A stretch of DNA of 49,759 nt, from the NCBI GenBank assembly GCA_016201905.1, contig JACQBQ010000059.1:1-49759 (forward strand), given 5' to 3'. The translations under genes were made by a program, and so were the position numbers. This DNA is from Candidatus Melainabacteria bacterium. GTDB lineage: Bacteria; Cyanobacteriota; Vampirovibrionia; 2-02-FULL-35-15. Below the pieces are notes generated by a model that had not been told where the DNA came from, searched no databases, and worked only from the letters and a program-made list of their open reading frames with translations. Every line of letters begins with the position of its first letter. The first letter of the stretch is position 1. Below, one piece after another: positions 24,996-34,283 of this stretch.

Positions 24996-25823
24996 ATGCA
25001 AACACTTGAAATAAAAGATTTACTTGAAGCTGGGGTACACCTTGGACATCAAAGAAAAAAATGGAACCCAAAAATGCAGCCTTATATTTATTGCGATAAG
25101 GATGGGATTTGCATAATTAATTTAGTAAAAACCACTGAGCTCTTAGAAAGAGCAGGCACATTTTTAAAAGAAGCTGCTTCACAAAAGAAAAACATAATTT
25201 TTGTAGGTACTAAAAGACATATTTCTGACATAGTAAAAGAAGAGGCAATAAGGTGTGGTGCTTTCTTTATAAATAGACGTTGGCTTGGCGGTCTACTCAC
25301 AAATTTTGACACTATCAGACAAAGGCTAAATAGACTAAGAGAGCTGGAAGAAATGCAGGAAAGTGGAACACTACAGCATTCAAACAAAAAAGAGCTGGCA
25401 GTATTTAACAAAGAACTGGATAAATTACAAAAAACACTTGGTGGAATTAAAAACATGCGTGGCAAGCCAGATATATTGTTTGTAGTCGATCAACAAAAAG
25501 AAGAGATAGCCATTAAAGAAGCACAATTAACAGGTGTAAAAATAGCTGCAATTATAGATACAAACTGCAATCCTGATGGAATTGACTATCCTATACCAGG
25601 AAACGACGACTCTATTAGATCTGTAAAATTAATAATAAGCTCAATTGCTGATGCAATCATAGAAGGACATGAGGGACAAGTACCCGATGTTCACAAGCCA
25701 GTCACTGCAAAAAACGGATTTTCAAAAAAAACCTTGACCAATATCAAACCCCAAGTACAACCAGCTGTACAACTGGTTCAAGAAATCACAATAACAGCAG
25801 CACCACAGGGACAGGAAGCATAA
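24996..25823 (+). CDS. rpsB: 30S ribosomal protein S2
   Basis: Late-binding small-subunit protein. The 275-residue product has the usual opening (MQTLEIKDLLEAGVHLGHQ), RRWLGGLLTNFDTI, the coiled-coil insertion, MRGKPDILFVVDQQKEEIA, and PGNDDSIRSVKLI. About 40 residues past the conserved core form a Gln/Val/Thr-rich tail. AGGA lies 4-7 nt before the ATG. The 156-nt upstream gap contains an AT-rich TATAGTATAAAAT stretch that could hold the operon promoter. tsf follows after 4 nt and pyrH after that. Confidence 0.98.
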   Translation: MQTLEIKDLLEAGVHLGHQRKKWNPKMQPYIYCDKDGICIINLVKTTELLERAGTFLKEAASQKKNIIFVGTKRHISDIVKEEAIRCGAFFINRRWLGGLLTNFDTIRQRLNRLRELEEMQESGTLQHSNKKELAVFNKELDKLQKTLGGIKNMRGKPDILFVVDQQKEEIAIKEAQLTGVKIAAIIDTNCNPDGIDYPIPGNDDSIRSVKLIISSIADAIIEGHEGQVPDVHKPVTAKNGFSKKTLTNIKPQVQPAVQLVQEITITAAPQGQEA

Positions 25824-25827
25824 GGCT

Positions 25828-26757
25828 ATGACATTTACAGCAAAAGATGTAGCAGAGCTTAGACAAAAAACTGGTGCTGGCATGATGGAGTGCAAAAATG
25901 CTTTAAAAGAAGCAAATGGCAACTCTGAAAGAGCAGCAGAAATTCTGAGACAAAAAGGACTCATAGCTGCTGCAAAAAAATCTGAAAAGTCTGCACTTGA
26001 AGGAATTGTTGCAAGCAAAATCTCTATCGATAAAAAAGGTGGTGTAATTGTTGAGTTAAACACACAGACAGATTTTGTAGCAAAGAATGATCTGTTTTTA
26101 GATTTAGCTAAGATAATTTTAGAAAGCATTTTAAGTAGCAAACCCAAAAACATTGATGAGCTGCTAAAAATCAAGTCAAACGGAACCCCAATATCTGAAT
26201 TGATTTCAAGCAAAATTGCAACTATAGGTGAAAATATACAGCTAAGAAGATTCAAATTGTTTGAACTAAAGAATGATAGCGGAATAGTTGGTACTTATAT
26301 ACATCCTGTTGGAAATAAAATCGGTGTACTTGTTAAATTAGTTACAAATCCAAGCCTATCAAATCCATCAGAGCTTGAAGAAATTGCAAAAAATATTGCA
26401 ATGCATATTGCAGCAAGTCAACCTCAAGCTGAGTTTATTGATAAAACACAAATTCCAAAAGAAATAATTGAAGACGAAAAAAGAATTGAAATGGGCAAAG
26501 AAGATCTAGCTAAGAAACCTAAAGAAATTGCTGAAAAGATAGTACAAGGAAGGCTCGATAAAATACTTTCTCAAAGATGCCTCTTAGATCAACCATATAT
26601 TAAGGATCAAAGCCTAACAATTGAAAAGTTAGTTAAGGATAAGGGTAAACAATTAAATACTGATATCCGCATTATTCAATTTGTACGTTACAATGTTGGA
26701 GAATCACTTGAAAAGAATTCAAACAATGATCAGAAAATGACAGCAGGTATAATTTAG
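25828..26757 (+). CDS. tsf: translation elongation factor Ts
   Basis: Exchanges GDP for GTP on EF-Tu. It has the N-terminal UBA-like domain ([19 protein letters not shown]), the core motif QTDFVAKND with the Asp-Phe pair that enters EF-Tu, HIAASQPQ, and the C-terminal segment ending VRYNVGE. At 309 residues it is of the long two-subdomain form seen in most bacteria. It begins 4 nt after rpsB and ends 7 nt before pyrH, the standard rpsB-tsf-pyrH order. Confidence 0.98.
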   Translation: MTFTAKDVAELRQKTGAGMMECKNALKEANGNSERAAEILRQKGLIAAAKKSEKSALEGIVASKISIDKKGGVIVELNTQTDFVAKNDLFLDLAKIILESILSSKPKNIDELLKIKSNGTPISELISSKIATIGENIQLRRFKLFELKNDSGIVGTYIHPVGNKIGVLVKLVTNPSLSNPSELEEIAKNIAMHIAASQPQAEFIDKTQIPKEIIEDEKRIEMGKEDLAKKPKEIAEKIVQGRLDKILSQRCLLDQPYIKDQSLTIEKLVKDKGKQLNTDIRIIQFVRYNVGESLEKNSNNDQKMTAGII

Positions 26758-26764
26758 CTTTAAC

Positions 26765-27508
26765 ATGTCAAAGCTTACTTATCAAAGGATCTTACTTAAA
26801 TTATCTGGCGAAGCCTTAACGGGAAATCAATCTTCCGGCATTGATCCAAAAATTGTAAATCAAATTGCACAAGAAGTAAAAAGTACACATGATTTAGGTG
26901 TACAGGTAGCAATTGTTGTTGGTGGTGGAAATATTTTCCGTGGTGTTCAGTCAAGCGCTGCCCTTGGTATGGACAGAGCTGCTGCAGATTATGTAGGAAT
27001 GCTAGCCACCGTAATGAATAGTCTTGTTTTACAAGGTGTTCTTGAATCCTTAAACGTAAACACAAGAGTACAGTCAGCAATAGGAATGCAAGCAATTGCA
27101 GAACCATACATAAGGCGAAGAGCAATAAGACACCTAGAAAAAGGAAGAGTTGTAATTTTTGCTGCTGGGACTGGAAATCCATTTTTCACCACAGACACTA
27201 CTGCAGCATTACGAGCAGCAGAAATAGATGCAAATGTGCTTCTTATGGCTAAACATGGTGTTGATGGAGTTTATGACAGCGATCCTAAAAAGAATTCAAA
27301 TGCAAAGAGATTTAATCACCTGACTTACAATGAGGTTTTAAGCAAAGAATTAAAAGCCATTGATGCAGCAGCAGTTGCACTTGCTCAAGAAAGTAGTATT
27401 CCAATTATTGTTTTTGACTTTTCAGCAAAAGGAATAATTAAACAAATTGTCCAGGGTGAAAAAATTGGAACTCTAATTGGGGAACGATTAGTAACTCAAA
27501 AACACTAA
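26765..27508 (+). CDS. pyrH: UMP kinase
   Basis: Phosphorylates UMP to UDP. The 247-residue hexameric-type kinase shows [30 protein letters not shown]-like [12 protein letters not shown], the phosphate-binding [20 protein letters not shown], and [11 protein letters not shown]. All regulatory and catalytic regions are intact. In most bacteria frr (ribosome recycling factor) follows pyrH; here the next gene is a convergent dioxygenase, so frr has moved elsewhere or is lost from this locus. Confidence 0.98.
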   Translation: MSKLTYQRILLKLSGEALTGNQSSGIDPKIVNQIAQEVKSTHDLGVQVAIVVGGGNIFRGVQSSAALGMDRAAADYVGMLATVMNSLVLQGVLESLNVNTRVQSAIGMQAIAEPYIRRRAIRHLEKGRVVIFAAGTGNPFFTTDTTAALRAAEIDANVLLMAKHGVDGVYDSDPKKNSNAKRFNHLTYNEVLSKELKAIDAAAVALAQESSIPIIVFDFSAKGIIKQIVQGEKIGTLIGERLVTQKH

Positions 27509-27519
27509 GTTAAATGGGG

Positions 27520-28416
27520 TTATACCTTGTTACTTGATAAGGTAAGCATCTCTACGGTTGCTTTGTATACTTCATCTGAAAGAGGATACATATGCTTATA
27601 TTGCAAAATTTGCTTGCATATAAATTGCACCCGAGATTTTAAATCCATAACCGGATTCACAGAAATAAAAGGACTGTTATAAGGCGGGACATCGCCCCTC
27701 TGAAACTCAAAAGCAACACTTATTCTAGGAATCTTTATCTTCTCACTGCTTCGGCCACCCCAGTGAAGAATAGCCTGATTCCAGCCTAAAACAGAGCCTG
27801 CATTAGCTGGTAATGCTCTAATGTTGTGATAATCAATTTTATCGCTTTTAATTGTAGGATCTTTAAAGTAAGGATCCCAATTTGCTGGCAAAATATACAT
27901 GCACCCATTTTGCGATGTAGCATCTGTTAACGGTATCCAGACAGTAAGACTTTTAGGTTCTCCTTTTTCAGTTAAACTATCAACCCCTTTATCTCTATGT
28001 GGTTTCCAACCACCCTCTGATTTCAAAGGATCTATATACCATGCCCAAAAATCCGGGAGCTGTTTAAAATCTTTTCCAAGAACACTACTTAAAATTTCTG
28101 AAACGCAATATGGTAATAAAAAGAATTCATCATAAACCAGTGCAAAAACAGTTGGCCATCCCATATCTACGAATTTCTTTACTGCTTCTGCCATAAGTGA
28201 AATCGGCAGTTGCCATTTCTGAGGTTCTAATTGAAAATAACCTTCTTTCACTAAATCAGAATTGATTTCTTTCAACTTGACTGCATCAAATCTAAGGGCA
28301 GAATGCTGGGTTAAAAAAGTTTTATCTTCTACATGAAGAGCTGGATTTATTGAAGTCCAGAATTTTGGATCAAGAAATTTTTGTGGTTCTAATTGTATTT
28401 TGTTTATGCTGTTCAA
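27520..28416 (-). CDS. PhyH-like 2-oxoglutarate/Fe(II) dioxygenase
   Basis: Probable non-haem iron dioxygenase of the phytanoyl-CoA dioxygenase superfamily. The first two metal ligands are in PHRDKG (H-x-D, about 140-142), the distal His in ILHWGGRSS (about 218), and the 2-oxoglutarate-binding Arg in IPRISVAFEFQR. The surrounding LTVWIPLTDATSQNGCMYILPANWDP is the typical strand before the distal His. Length 298. The substrate is unknown; such enzymes hydroxylate lipids, amino acids or small metabolites. It is convergent to pyrH with an 11-nt gap and stands alone. Confidence 0.8.
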   Translation of the reverse strand: MNSINKIQLEPQKFLDPKFWTSINPALHVEDKTFLTQHSALRFDAVKLKEINSDLVKEGYFQLEPQKWQLPISLMAEAVKKFVDMGWPTVFALVYDEFFLLPYCVSEILSSVLGKDFKQLPDFWAWYIDPLKSEGGWKPHRDKGVDSLTEKGEPKSLTVWIPLTDATSQNGCMYILPANWDPYFKDPTIKSDKIDYHNIRALPANAGSVLGWNQAILHWGGRSSEKIKIPRISVAFEFQRGDVPPYNSPFISVNPVMDLKSRVQFICKQILQYKHMYPLSDEVYKATVEMLTLSSNKV

Positions 28417-28488
28417 TGCTGGGTTACCTGATTAGTTTTTACCCATAAATATAATGATAAAACCTTCTATACTTAACCCATAAAATAG

Positions 28489-28517
28489 CCTGTTAATCAT
28501 CTGTTCTGGATAACAGG
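28489..28517. repeat. inverted repeat CCTGTTA/TAACAGG upstream of smpB
   Basis: A 7-bp perfect inverted repeat with a 15-nt centre in the 159-nt gap between the divergent dioxygenase and smpB genes. It could be an operator for either gene or a weak hairpin. No other element is clear here apart from the smpB -10. Confidence 0.3.
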
Positions 28518-28561
28518 ATTTACACAGTTAATTTTAAAGATCTAAGTCTCTCATCTAACGT

Positions 28562-28567
28562 TATAAT
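28562..28567 (+). promoter_or_regulatory. smpB -10 element (leaderless candidate)
   Basis: A perfect TATAAT 8 nt before the smpB ATG. Normal spacing would start the transcript at or within two bases of the ATG. No ribosome-binding site precedes the ATG and no -35 match is seen. Confidence 0.5.
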
Positions 28568-28575
28568 CGTTAACT

Positions 28576-29064
28576 ATGGTAAATAAAAAAAGCAAAACAG
28601 ATAACAAAAGAAAATACCAGTCCATAGTAATTGAAAACCGGAAAGCAAGGCATGATTATCACATTGAAGATTCAATTACATGTGGCATAGTTTTGTCTGG
28701 GACTGAAGTTAAATCGATAAGAACAGGGAAAGCACAATTAAAAGACAGCTTTGCAAAAATAGAAAATGGCGAAGCATGGCTATATAATTGTCATATTTCA
28801 CCATATCAGTATGGGAACAGATTTAACCACAGTCCACTCAGAAGAAGAAAATTGCTCTTAAAGAAAAAAGAGATTTTAAAACTCTACGGAACAACAAAAG
28901 AAAAAAACCTTATTCTGGTTCCATTAAAAATCTATTTTTCAAAAAATTGGGCAAAGCTTGAGCTTGCTTTAGCAAAAGGCAAGAAGGTGTATGACAAAAG
29001 AGATGCTATAAAGAAAAAAGAACTACAAAGGTCCATTAAAGAAGTAAAAAGTAAATATATCTAA
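28576..29064 (+). CDS. smpB: SsrA-binding protein SmpB
   Basis: Binds tmRNA and rescues stalled ribosomes. The 162-residue beta-barrel protein has NRKARHDYHIEDSITCGIVL, the signature GTEVKSIRTGKAQLKDSFAKI, GEAWLYNCHISPY, HSPLRRRKLLL and the C-terminal basic helix starting GKKVYDKRDAIKKKE. The N-terminus has about 13 extra Lys/Asn-rich residues. The tmRNA gene itself is not in the window. Confidence 0.97.
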   Translation: MVNKKSKTDNKRKYQSIVIENRKARHDYHIEDSITCGIVLSGTEVKSIRTGKAQLKDSFAKIENGEAWLYNCHISPYQYGNRFNHSPLRRRKLLLKKKEILKLYGTTKEKNLILVPLKIYFSKNWAKLELALAKGKKVYDKRDAIKKKELQRSIKEVKSKYI

Positions 29065-29083
29065 TCGTGAGCTTATGGACTCA

Positions 29084-29092
29084 TGTTAAAAT
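29084..29092 (+). promoter_or_regulatory. rplU extended -10-like element
   Basis: TG-t-TAAAAT (TG at 29084-29085, hexamer 29087-29092), 9 nt before the rplU ATG. It lies in the 37-nt gap after smpB, so rplU may have its own near-leaderless start as well as read-through. Confidence 0.35.
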
Positions 29093-29101
29093 ATTTGAGC
29101 T

Positions 29102-29548
29102 ATGTTTGCAATATTAGAAACAGGTGGAAAACAAGTTAAGGCAATAGCTGGCCGATATATTGATATTGAAAAAATTCCACAAAACAAAGATGAAAAGATT
29201 TCTTTAGACAGCATAGTAATGCTTGTAAATGGAAAAGATTCAAAAGTTGGAAATCCTTATATAAAAGGTGCCGTTGTCAAAGGTCAAATAATAGAACAAG
29301 GCAAAGATGACAAAGTAATCGTTTATAAAATGAGACCCAAAAAGGGCACTCGTAAAAAATATGGGCATAGACAATACTACTCCAGAGTATTTATAGAAAG
29401 TATAGAACTAGAGGGGAAAGTTATTTCAAAAGCAGAAAATGCCCCACCAGTAAAAAAACAAAAAATAAAGGAAGAACAAGTATCAAAGCTAGATAGCACT
29501 ACTGAAAAAGTATCAAAAAAGAAAACAAGCAAAAAGAAAGAAGAATAA
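29102..29548 (+). CDS. rplU: 50S ribosomal protein L21 with basic C-terminal tail
   Basis: Large-subunit protein binding 23S rRNA. The first 103 or so residues are normal L21: [25 protein letters not shown] and the RNA-binding signature [24 protein letters not shown] tail of about 45 residues rich in Lys, Glu and Ser follows, ending [10 protein letters not shown], absent from most L21 proteins. rpmA (L27) follows after 16 nt, the usual partner. Confidence 0.97.
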   Translation: MFAILETGGKQVKAIAGRYIDIEKIPQNKDEKISLDSIVMLVNGKDSKVGNPYIKGAVVKGQIIEQGKDDKVIVYKMRPKKGTRKKYGHRQYYSRVFIESIELEGKVISKAENAPPVKKQKIKEEQVSKLDSTTEKVSKKKTSKKKEE

Positions 29549-29564
29549 TTCAGGAGATAATGTT

Positions 29565-29816
29565 ATGGCATCAAAAAAAGGCGTAGGCTCAACAAGAAAT
29601 GGCAGAGACAGTAACCCCAAGTATCTTGGAGTTAAAAAATATGGTGGCGAAAAAGTAATTGCTGGAAATATAATTATCAGGCAAAGAGGTACCAAGTTTC
29701 ATCCTGGTCTAAATGTAAAAAGTGGAAGAGATTACACACTGTTTGCAGTTAAAGATGGCAAAGTAAAATTTGAACACAAAAGAGGCAAACAGTTTGTAAG
29801 TGTTTTACCAGCTTAA
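29565..29816 (+). CDS. rpmA: 50S ribosomal protein L27
   Basis: Reaches the peptidyl-transferase centre with its N-terminus. The 83-residue protein starts [16 protein letters not shown] and has [15 protein letters not shown] and the C-terminal GKVKFEHK. The N-terminus is of the directly mature type (M-A-S-K-K-G), with no cleavable extension of the kind found in Firmicutes. A good AGGAG ribosome site lies 8-9 nt before the ATG. It is 16 nt after rplU and 15 nt before the DoxX gene. Confidence 0.98.
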   Translation: MASKKGVGSTRNGRDSNPKYLGVKKYGGEKVIAGNIIIRQRGTKFHPGLNVKSGRDYTLFAVKDGKVKFEHKRGKQFVSVLPA

Positions 29817-29831
29817 TCAGGAATTCTTTTT

Positions 29832-30266
29832 ATGAACTTAAGTAGTCTATCGTTATTACTTTTAAGATTAGCGATAAGTTATATTTGGCTTACAGCTGGT
29901 TTAAGTAAGCTTTTCAACCCACAGTTCATAAGCAATTTCCCAGTTACTTTAGATGGCTTTGTAAAAAATACCCCATTTGATTTTTATGAAGGATTTTTAA
30001 AACAATATATTTTGCCACATGCTTATATTTTTGCTCAGCTTACAATCTGGGGAGAAATCCTTACAGGGATTGCTTTTCTACTAGGATTTCCAATGGTTAT
30101 TGCAGCATTGGCTGGAATATTTATGAACCTTAATTACTACCTAGTAGCCACTTCTACACCTTCTCAGTTTGTAAACATTATAATGATCTTTTCTCAGTTT
30201 GCAGCATATGCATGTGGAGCTGGAAATTTTTGGGGCATTAATGCAAAGCTAAATAAGAAGCTGTAG
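29832..30266 (+). CDS. DoxX-family membrane protein
   Basis: A 144-residue integral membrane protein with four hydrophobic helices and the DoxX pattern: LLLRLAISYIWLTAGLSKLFNP at the start, WGEILTGIAFLLGFP in the middle, and a last helix around FAAYACGAGNFWG. DoxX proteins are tied to thiol/sulfur redox chemistry or act as quinone-linked membrane subunits, but the exact role here is unknown. It is the last gene of the smpB-rplU-rpmA run; the MITE-like palindrome begins 26 nt after its stop. Confidence 0.8.
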   Translation: MNLSSLSLLLLRLAISYIWLTAGLSKLFNPQFISNFPVTLDGFVKNTPFDFYEGFLKQYILPHAYIFAQLTIWGEILTGIAFLLGFPMVIAALAGIFMNLNYYLVATSTPSQFVNIIMIFSQFAAYACGAGNFWGINAKLNKKL

Positions 30267-30291
30267 AGTAAGTGAAAATTTAATGTGGCTT

Positions 30292-30493
30292 GTCATTGCT
30301 ATGAGAATGCAACATTTTTCTGACAAAATGGGCTTACATAAAAGCGAAACCCATACCCTTAAGCGGAACGTGTGCATTGTTCGCACAAGTGGAGCGAAGG
30401 GTATGGGTAAGCAAAAAAAAGTAAGCCCATTTGAAGTTTTGCTAGAAAAACAGGAGTTTCTCCTATAAGAGTTTTGAGATAGCTTCCAATGAC
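30292..30493. repeat. MITE-like palindromic element, full copy (202 bp)
   Basis: The element is bounded by GTCATTG (30292-30298) and its complement CAATGAC (30487-30493). Inside are nested inverted repeats: AAATGGGCTTAC (30326-30337) with its complement at 30421-30432, ACCCATACCCTT (30349-30360) with its complement at 30397-30408, and a TGTGC/GCACA hairpin at the centre (about 30371-30386). It would fold into one long cruciform or RNA hairpin. No transposase is encoded; a 61-codon open frame inside is an accident of the palindrome. A second, shortened copy is at 44181-44302. The ends resemble a GTCATTGC...GCAATGAC type of dispersed bacterial repeat that I know from other genomes. It lies between the DoxX gene and dnaE. 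Confidence 0.85.
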
Positions 30494-30530
30494 GTTACTT
30501 GTTCTTATTAACACACTCTACAAAAATTGA

Positions 30531-30539
30531 TGTTAGAAT
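30531..30539 (+). promoter_or_regulatory. dnaE extended -10-like element (leaderless candidate)
   Basis: TG-t-TAGAAT (TG at 30531-30532, hexamer 30534-30539), then 6 nt, then the dnaE ATG. There is no Shine-Dalgarno before the ATG, so a leaderless mRNA is plausible. Confidence 0.4.
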
Positions 30540-30545
30540 TTTTCC

Positions 30546-33500
30546 ATGGAAGCAGAATTAAAAAATATTCCTCAGCATGTCCCACTCCATCTTCATACTG
30601 AATACAGCTTACTTGATGGTGCAAGCAGAATTAAGGATCTTATAAAAAAAGCAAAATTAAATAATATTCCAGCACTTGCAATTACTGATCACGGTGTTAT
30701 GTACGGTGCCATAGAACTGTACAAGACAGCAAAAAGTGAAGGCATAAAACCAATTATTGGCTGTGAAACTTATATCGTAAATGGCGATCACAATGATAAA
30801 TCAGCAAGAAGTCCACTTTATCATTTAATACTCCTAGCTAAGAATGATGAAGGATATATAAATCTTTCAAAAATAGTTACTGAAAGCAATTTAAATGGAT
30901 TTTATTACAAGCCAAGGATTAACAAAGATTTCCTGAGAAAACACAGCAAAGGTTTAATTGCATTAACTGCATGCCTAGGTGGCGAAGTACCAAACACTCT
31001 TTTAAAAGGTAAATATGAGGAAGCGAGAAATATTGCTGAATCTTACAAAAATATATTTGGTGAAGATTTCTATCTGGAGATTCAAGACCATGGACTGTCA
31101 GAAGAAAAATTTGTAAATCCTTTTATAGCTAAACTTTCAAAGGAATTAAATCTAAAAATTGTTGCTACAAATGACAGTCATTTTACAAACAAAGAAGATG
31201 CGATTTCACAGGATGCCATGCTTTGCCTTCAAACAAACAAACTTGTTAAAGACTTTCCAAGAATGCACTTTACTGGCACAGAGTATTTAAAAAATGGGTT
31301 TGAGATGATGAGGCTATATTCAGATCATCTTGAAGAAGAAACAATCAAACAAGCAGTATTAATTTCACCTCTTGAAATTGCAGAAAAGGTAGAGGATTAT
31401 AGAATTTTATCTGATGCTTTTACAAGATTACCTGAATATCCTTTAGAAGAAGGATTTACAAAAGAAACATTTTTGTCAGAACTTGTCTGGAAAGGAGTTA
31501 AAAAAAGATATGGAGAAGTAACTCCAGAAGTCAGGGAAAGAACAGAACATGAATTAAAAATAATTTTCAATCTTGGTTTTGCAAATTATTTTTTAATAGT
31601 GTGGGATTTTATTAAATATGCCAAGGATCACAAAATTGCAGTCGGTCCTGGAAGAGGATCAGCAGCAGGCTCAATAGTCGCTTATGCACTGAACATTACC
31701 GATATAGATCCTCTAAGATATAATTTGCTTTTTGAGAGGTTTTTAAACCCTGAAAGAAAATCCCTGCCTGATATTGATACAGATTTTTGTATTGAAAGAA
31801 GAGACGAGGTCTTAGAATATGTAAAAAATAAATATGGCACAGACAGAGTAGCTCAAATAATAACTTTTAACAAACTAGCATCTAGAGCTGTTATTAAAGA
31901 TATGGCAAGAGTTTTGGATTATCCATATAGCGAGTCTGAAAAGATTGCAAAATTAATACCAGTCGTTCGCGGTAAACCAAGAGAACTTGCTTGGATGAAA
32001 GAAAATCATTCTGAATTTACCGGGCAATATAAAACAAATTCCGACTTTAGAGAAATTATAAATCTGGCAGAAAAACTTGAAGGGATAAATAAAACTTTTG
32101 GGGTTCATGCTGCCGGTGTCGTAATTTCTGATAAATCACTGGATGAAATTGTCCCTCTTTCAAAGAACAATGAAGGCACAATTATCACACAGTACAGTAT
32201 GGACGAACTTGCATATCTTGGTCTTTTAAAGATGGACTTCCTTGGGCTTAGAAATTTGACAATGATAAATAAATCTATAGATATTATTTTAAATACCAGA
32301 AATATAAATATTGATTTAAATTCAATTCCACTGAACGATGAAAAAGTGTTTAAGATGATTTCGGAAGGACAACTTGCTGGAATTTTTCAGCTTGAAACAT
32401 CTACAGGAATGAAACAGGTCGCAAAGGAGATGAAGCCTTCTACCATTGAAGATTTATCAGCTTTAATAGCACTTTTTAGACCAGGTCCACTGGATACAGG
32501 AATGATCAATGAATTTATTGATAGAAAAAACAAGAAAAAAGAAATTCGTTATTTATTACCTGAGCTTGAACCTATTTTAAAAGATACTTATGGATCAATC
32601 GTTTATCAGGAACAAATCATGCAGATTGCTCAAAAGCTTGCTGATTTTTCACTTGGAGAAGCAGATCTTTTAAGACAAGCAATGGGTAAGAAAAAACCAA
32701 AAGAAATGGCAAAATATCGCCTGAAATTTATTGACGGGTTTAAGAAAAATAATCATGACCCAAAACTTGCTGAAGAACTCTATGAAATGATGGTTAGTTT
32801 TGCAGAGTACTGCTTCAACAAATCACACAGTGCAGCATATGGAATGCTTACATATCAAACTGCATATTTAAAAGCAAATTATCCTATAGAATATATGACT
32901 GCATTGTTGTCCAGCGTCCTTGATGATCAAGACAAAATGAAATATTACATGGCTGAATGCAAAAAAATGGGTATACAAATAATGCCTCCAGACATTAACC
33001 TCTCTGGTGTCAATTTTACTGCAGACGTAGGAAATAATTCTATTAGCTTTGGACTTGCTGCCATTAAAAATGTTGGCGTACAAGCAGTCAATGAAATCAT
33101 TAAAGCACGATCTAAAAACAGGACTTTCAATTCACTTACAGAGTTCTGCAGCCTAGTTGATCTTAGAGTAGTAAATAAAAAGACTTTTGAATCACTTATT
33201 AAATCCGGAGCATTTGACTCACTAAAACAAAGCAGAAAACAAATGATTGAATCCCTGGAGGAAATCGTTAGCTTAGCTCAAAAGAAAAGAGAAATGATTT
33301 TAAGTGGACAATTAAACATCTTTGGCACACCTGCTGATTTTTTAGCTTCCACTTCCACTAATGGAAATTCTTCTACTGAGAAAAATGGAAAAATCCAAGA
33401 CGAGTACACCCCAAAAGAACTTCAGATGATGGAAAAAGAACTTACTGGTTTTTACATATCGAGTCATCCACTTGAAAATATTCCTGATGTTATTCCCAAG

Positions 33501-34103
33501 ATTACATCATGTAACCTTGCTGAAATCCATGAAATGCCCGATAATACTGAGGTTTTAATCATTGCAATTATAAGTGAAATAAATAAAAAACTTACAAAAA
33601 ACAATAAACTTATTGGCATAGTTCAGCTTGAAGATATATTAGGAAAGGTTGAAGCAGTAATATTTTCAGAACAACTAATACAATTTGGAGATTTCTTACT
33701 TCCAGAAGTCCCTTTATTAATACTGGGCAGAGTGCAACAAAAAAGTGAAGGAAACATCAGTTTGCAAATAAAATCATTACAACCATTAGAAGAAATAAAA
33801 CTATTGTCAATTGAAATACAAGAGGAAATTTCAGAAAACGACTTATACACAAGTATTCATTCATTGAGAAATATTCTTCAAAAAGAAAAGTCAAGCCCAT
33901 TCTACCCAATAGTCCTAAAAGCAAAGCATAAAAATAAAACAAGCTCTTATGTACTGGATAGAAAATTTTGGATTGAACCACAGGAAGGACTTCTTAAAAA
34001 TATTCAAAAAATGTCTCCTGCTATAAAAGCAGAGATCTTAAGACCATTTATTGAGATTCAGAAAAAAGAGATTGAAAAACTGGATACAAGCCCTGTGTCT
34101 TAG
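30546..34103 (+). CDS. dnaE: DNA polymerase III alpha subunit
   Basis: Replicative polymerase catalytic subunit, 1185 residues in one unbroken frame. The N-terminal PHP domain starts HLHTEYSLLDGASRI (about 15-29) with ITDHG next. The polymerase core has the catalytic Asp motif PDIDTDF (D409, D411), GPGRGSAAGSIVAYAL, FGVHAAGVVIS and FNKSHSAAYGMLTYQTAYLK. A helix-hairpin-helix region and a C-terminal OB fold (VLIIAIISEI onward) follow. No intein splits it, unlike the split dnaE inteins known in many cyanobacteria. It is of the DnaE1 size and layout. The C-terminal region is shorter and less conserved than in E. coli. Confidence 0.98.
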   Translation: MEAELKNIPQHVPLHLHTEYSLLDGASRIKDLIKKAKLNNIPALAITDHGVMYGAIELYKTAKSEGIKPIIGCETYIVNGDHNDKSARSPLYHLILLAKNDEGYINLSKIVTESNLNGFYYKPRINKDFLRKHSKGLIALTACLGGEVPNTLLKGKYEEARNIAESYKNIFGEDFYLEIQDHGLSEEKFVNPFIAKLSKELNLKIVATNDSHFTNKEDAISQDAMLCLQTNKLVKDFPRMHFTGTEYLKNGFEMMRLYSDHLEEETIKQAVLISPLEIAEKVEDYRILSDAFTRLPEYPLEEGFTKETFLSELVWKGVKKRYGEVTPEVRERTEHELKIIFNLGFANYFLIVWDFIKYAKDHKIAVGPGRGSAAGSIVAYALNITDIDPLRYNLLFERFLNPERKSLPDIDTDFCIERRDEVLEYVKNKYGTDRVAQIITFNKLASRAVIKDMARVLDYPYSESEKIAKLIPVVRGKPRELAWMKENHSEFTGQYKTNSDFREIINLAEKLEGINKTFGVHAAGVVISDKSLDEIVPLSKNNEGTIITQYSMDELAYLGLLKMDFLGLRNLTMINKSIDIILNTRNINIDLNSIPLNDEKVFKMISEGQLAGIFQLETSTGMKQVAKEMKPSTIEDLSALIALFRPGPLDTGMINEFIDRKNKKKEIRYLLPELEPILKDTYGSIVYQEQIMQIAQKLADFSLGEADLLRQAMGKKKPKEMAKYRLKFIDGFKKNNHDPKLAEELYEMMVSFAEYCFNKSHSAAYGMLTYQTAYLKANYPIEYMTALLSSVLDDQDKMKYYMAECKKMGIQIMPPDINLSGVNFTADVGNNSISFGLAAIKNVGVQAVNEIIKARSKNRTFNSLTEFCSLVDLRVVNKKTFESLIKSGAFDSLKQSRKQMIESLEEIVSLAQKKREMILSGQLNIFGTPADFLASTSTNGNSSTEKNGKIQDEYTPKELQMMEKELTGFYISSHPLENIPDVIPKITSCNLAEIHEMPDNTEVLIIAIISEINKKLTKNNKLIGIVQLEDILGKVEAVIFSEQLIQFGDFLLPEVPLLILGRVQQKSEGNISLQIKSLQPLEEIKLLSIEIQEEISENDLYTSIHSLRNILQKEKSSPFYPIVLKAKHKNKTSSYVLDRKFWIEPQEGLLKNIQKMSPAIKAEILRPFIEIQKKEIEKLDTSPVS

Positions 34104-34283
34104 TACCTTTACTATTCCTATACATTAGGCTTCTTGGGCATATTACTAAGCTTAGAATCATTTGATCTTAAGAATTCGTAAAATAGAATAAAATAAACCC
34201 CTTTAGGGAATATATTAAAAAACCAAAGATTTAACTAAATCTTTAGATTTTGATGATTATGTAGAATTAAAGTAAGATTGTTT

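Noticed and set aside
30283-30468. 61-codon open frame on the plus strand after the DoxX gene
   Set aside because: It lies almost wholly in the palindromic element; its sequence follows the inverted repeats, and part of it recurs in the truncated copy where the frame has no equivalent start.
30546-34103. Possible intein or split in dnaE, as in many cyanobacteria
   Set aside because: The frame is continuous with all polymerase motifs at normal spacing, and no intein blocks are present.
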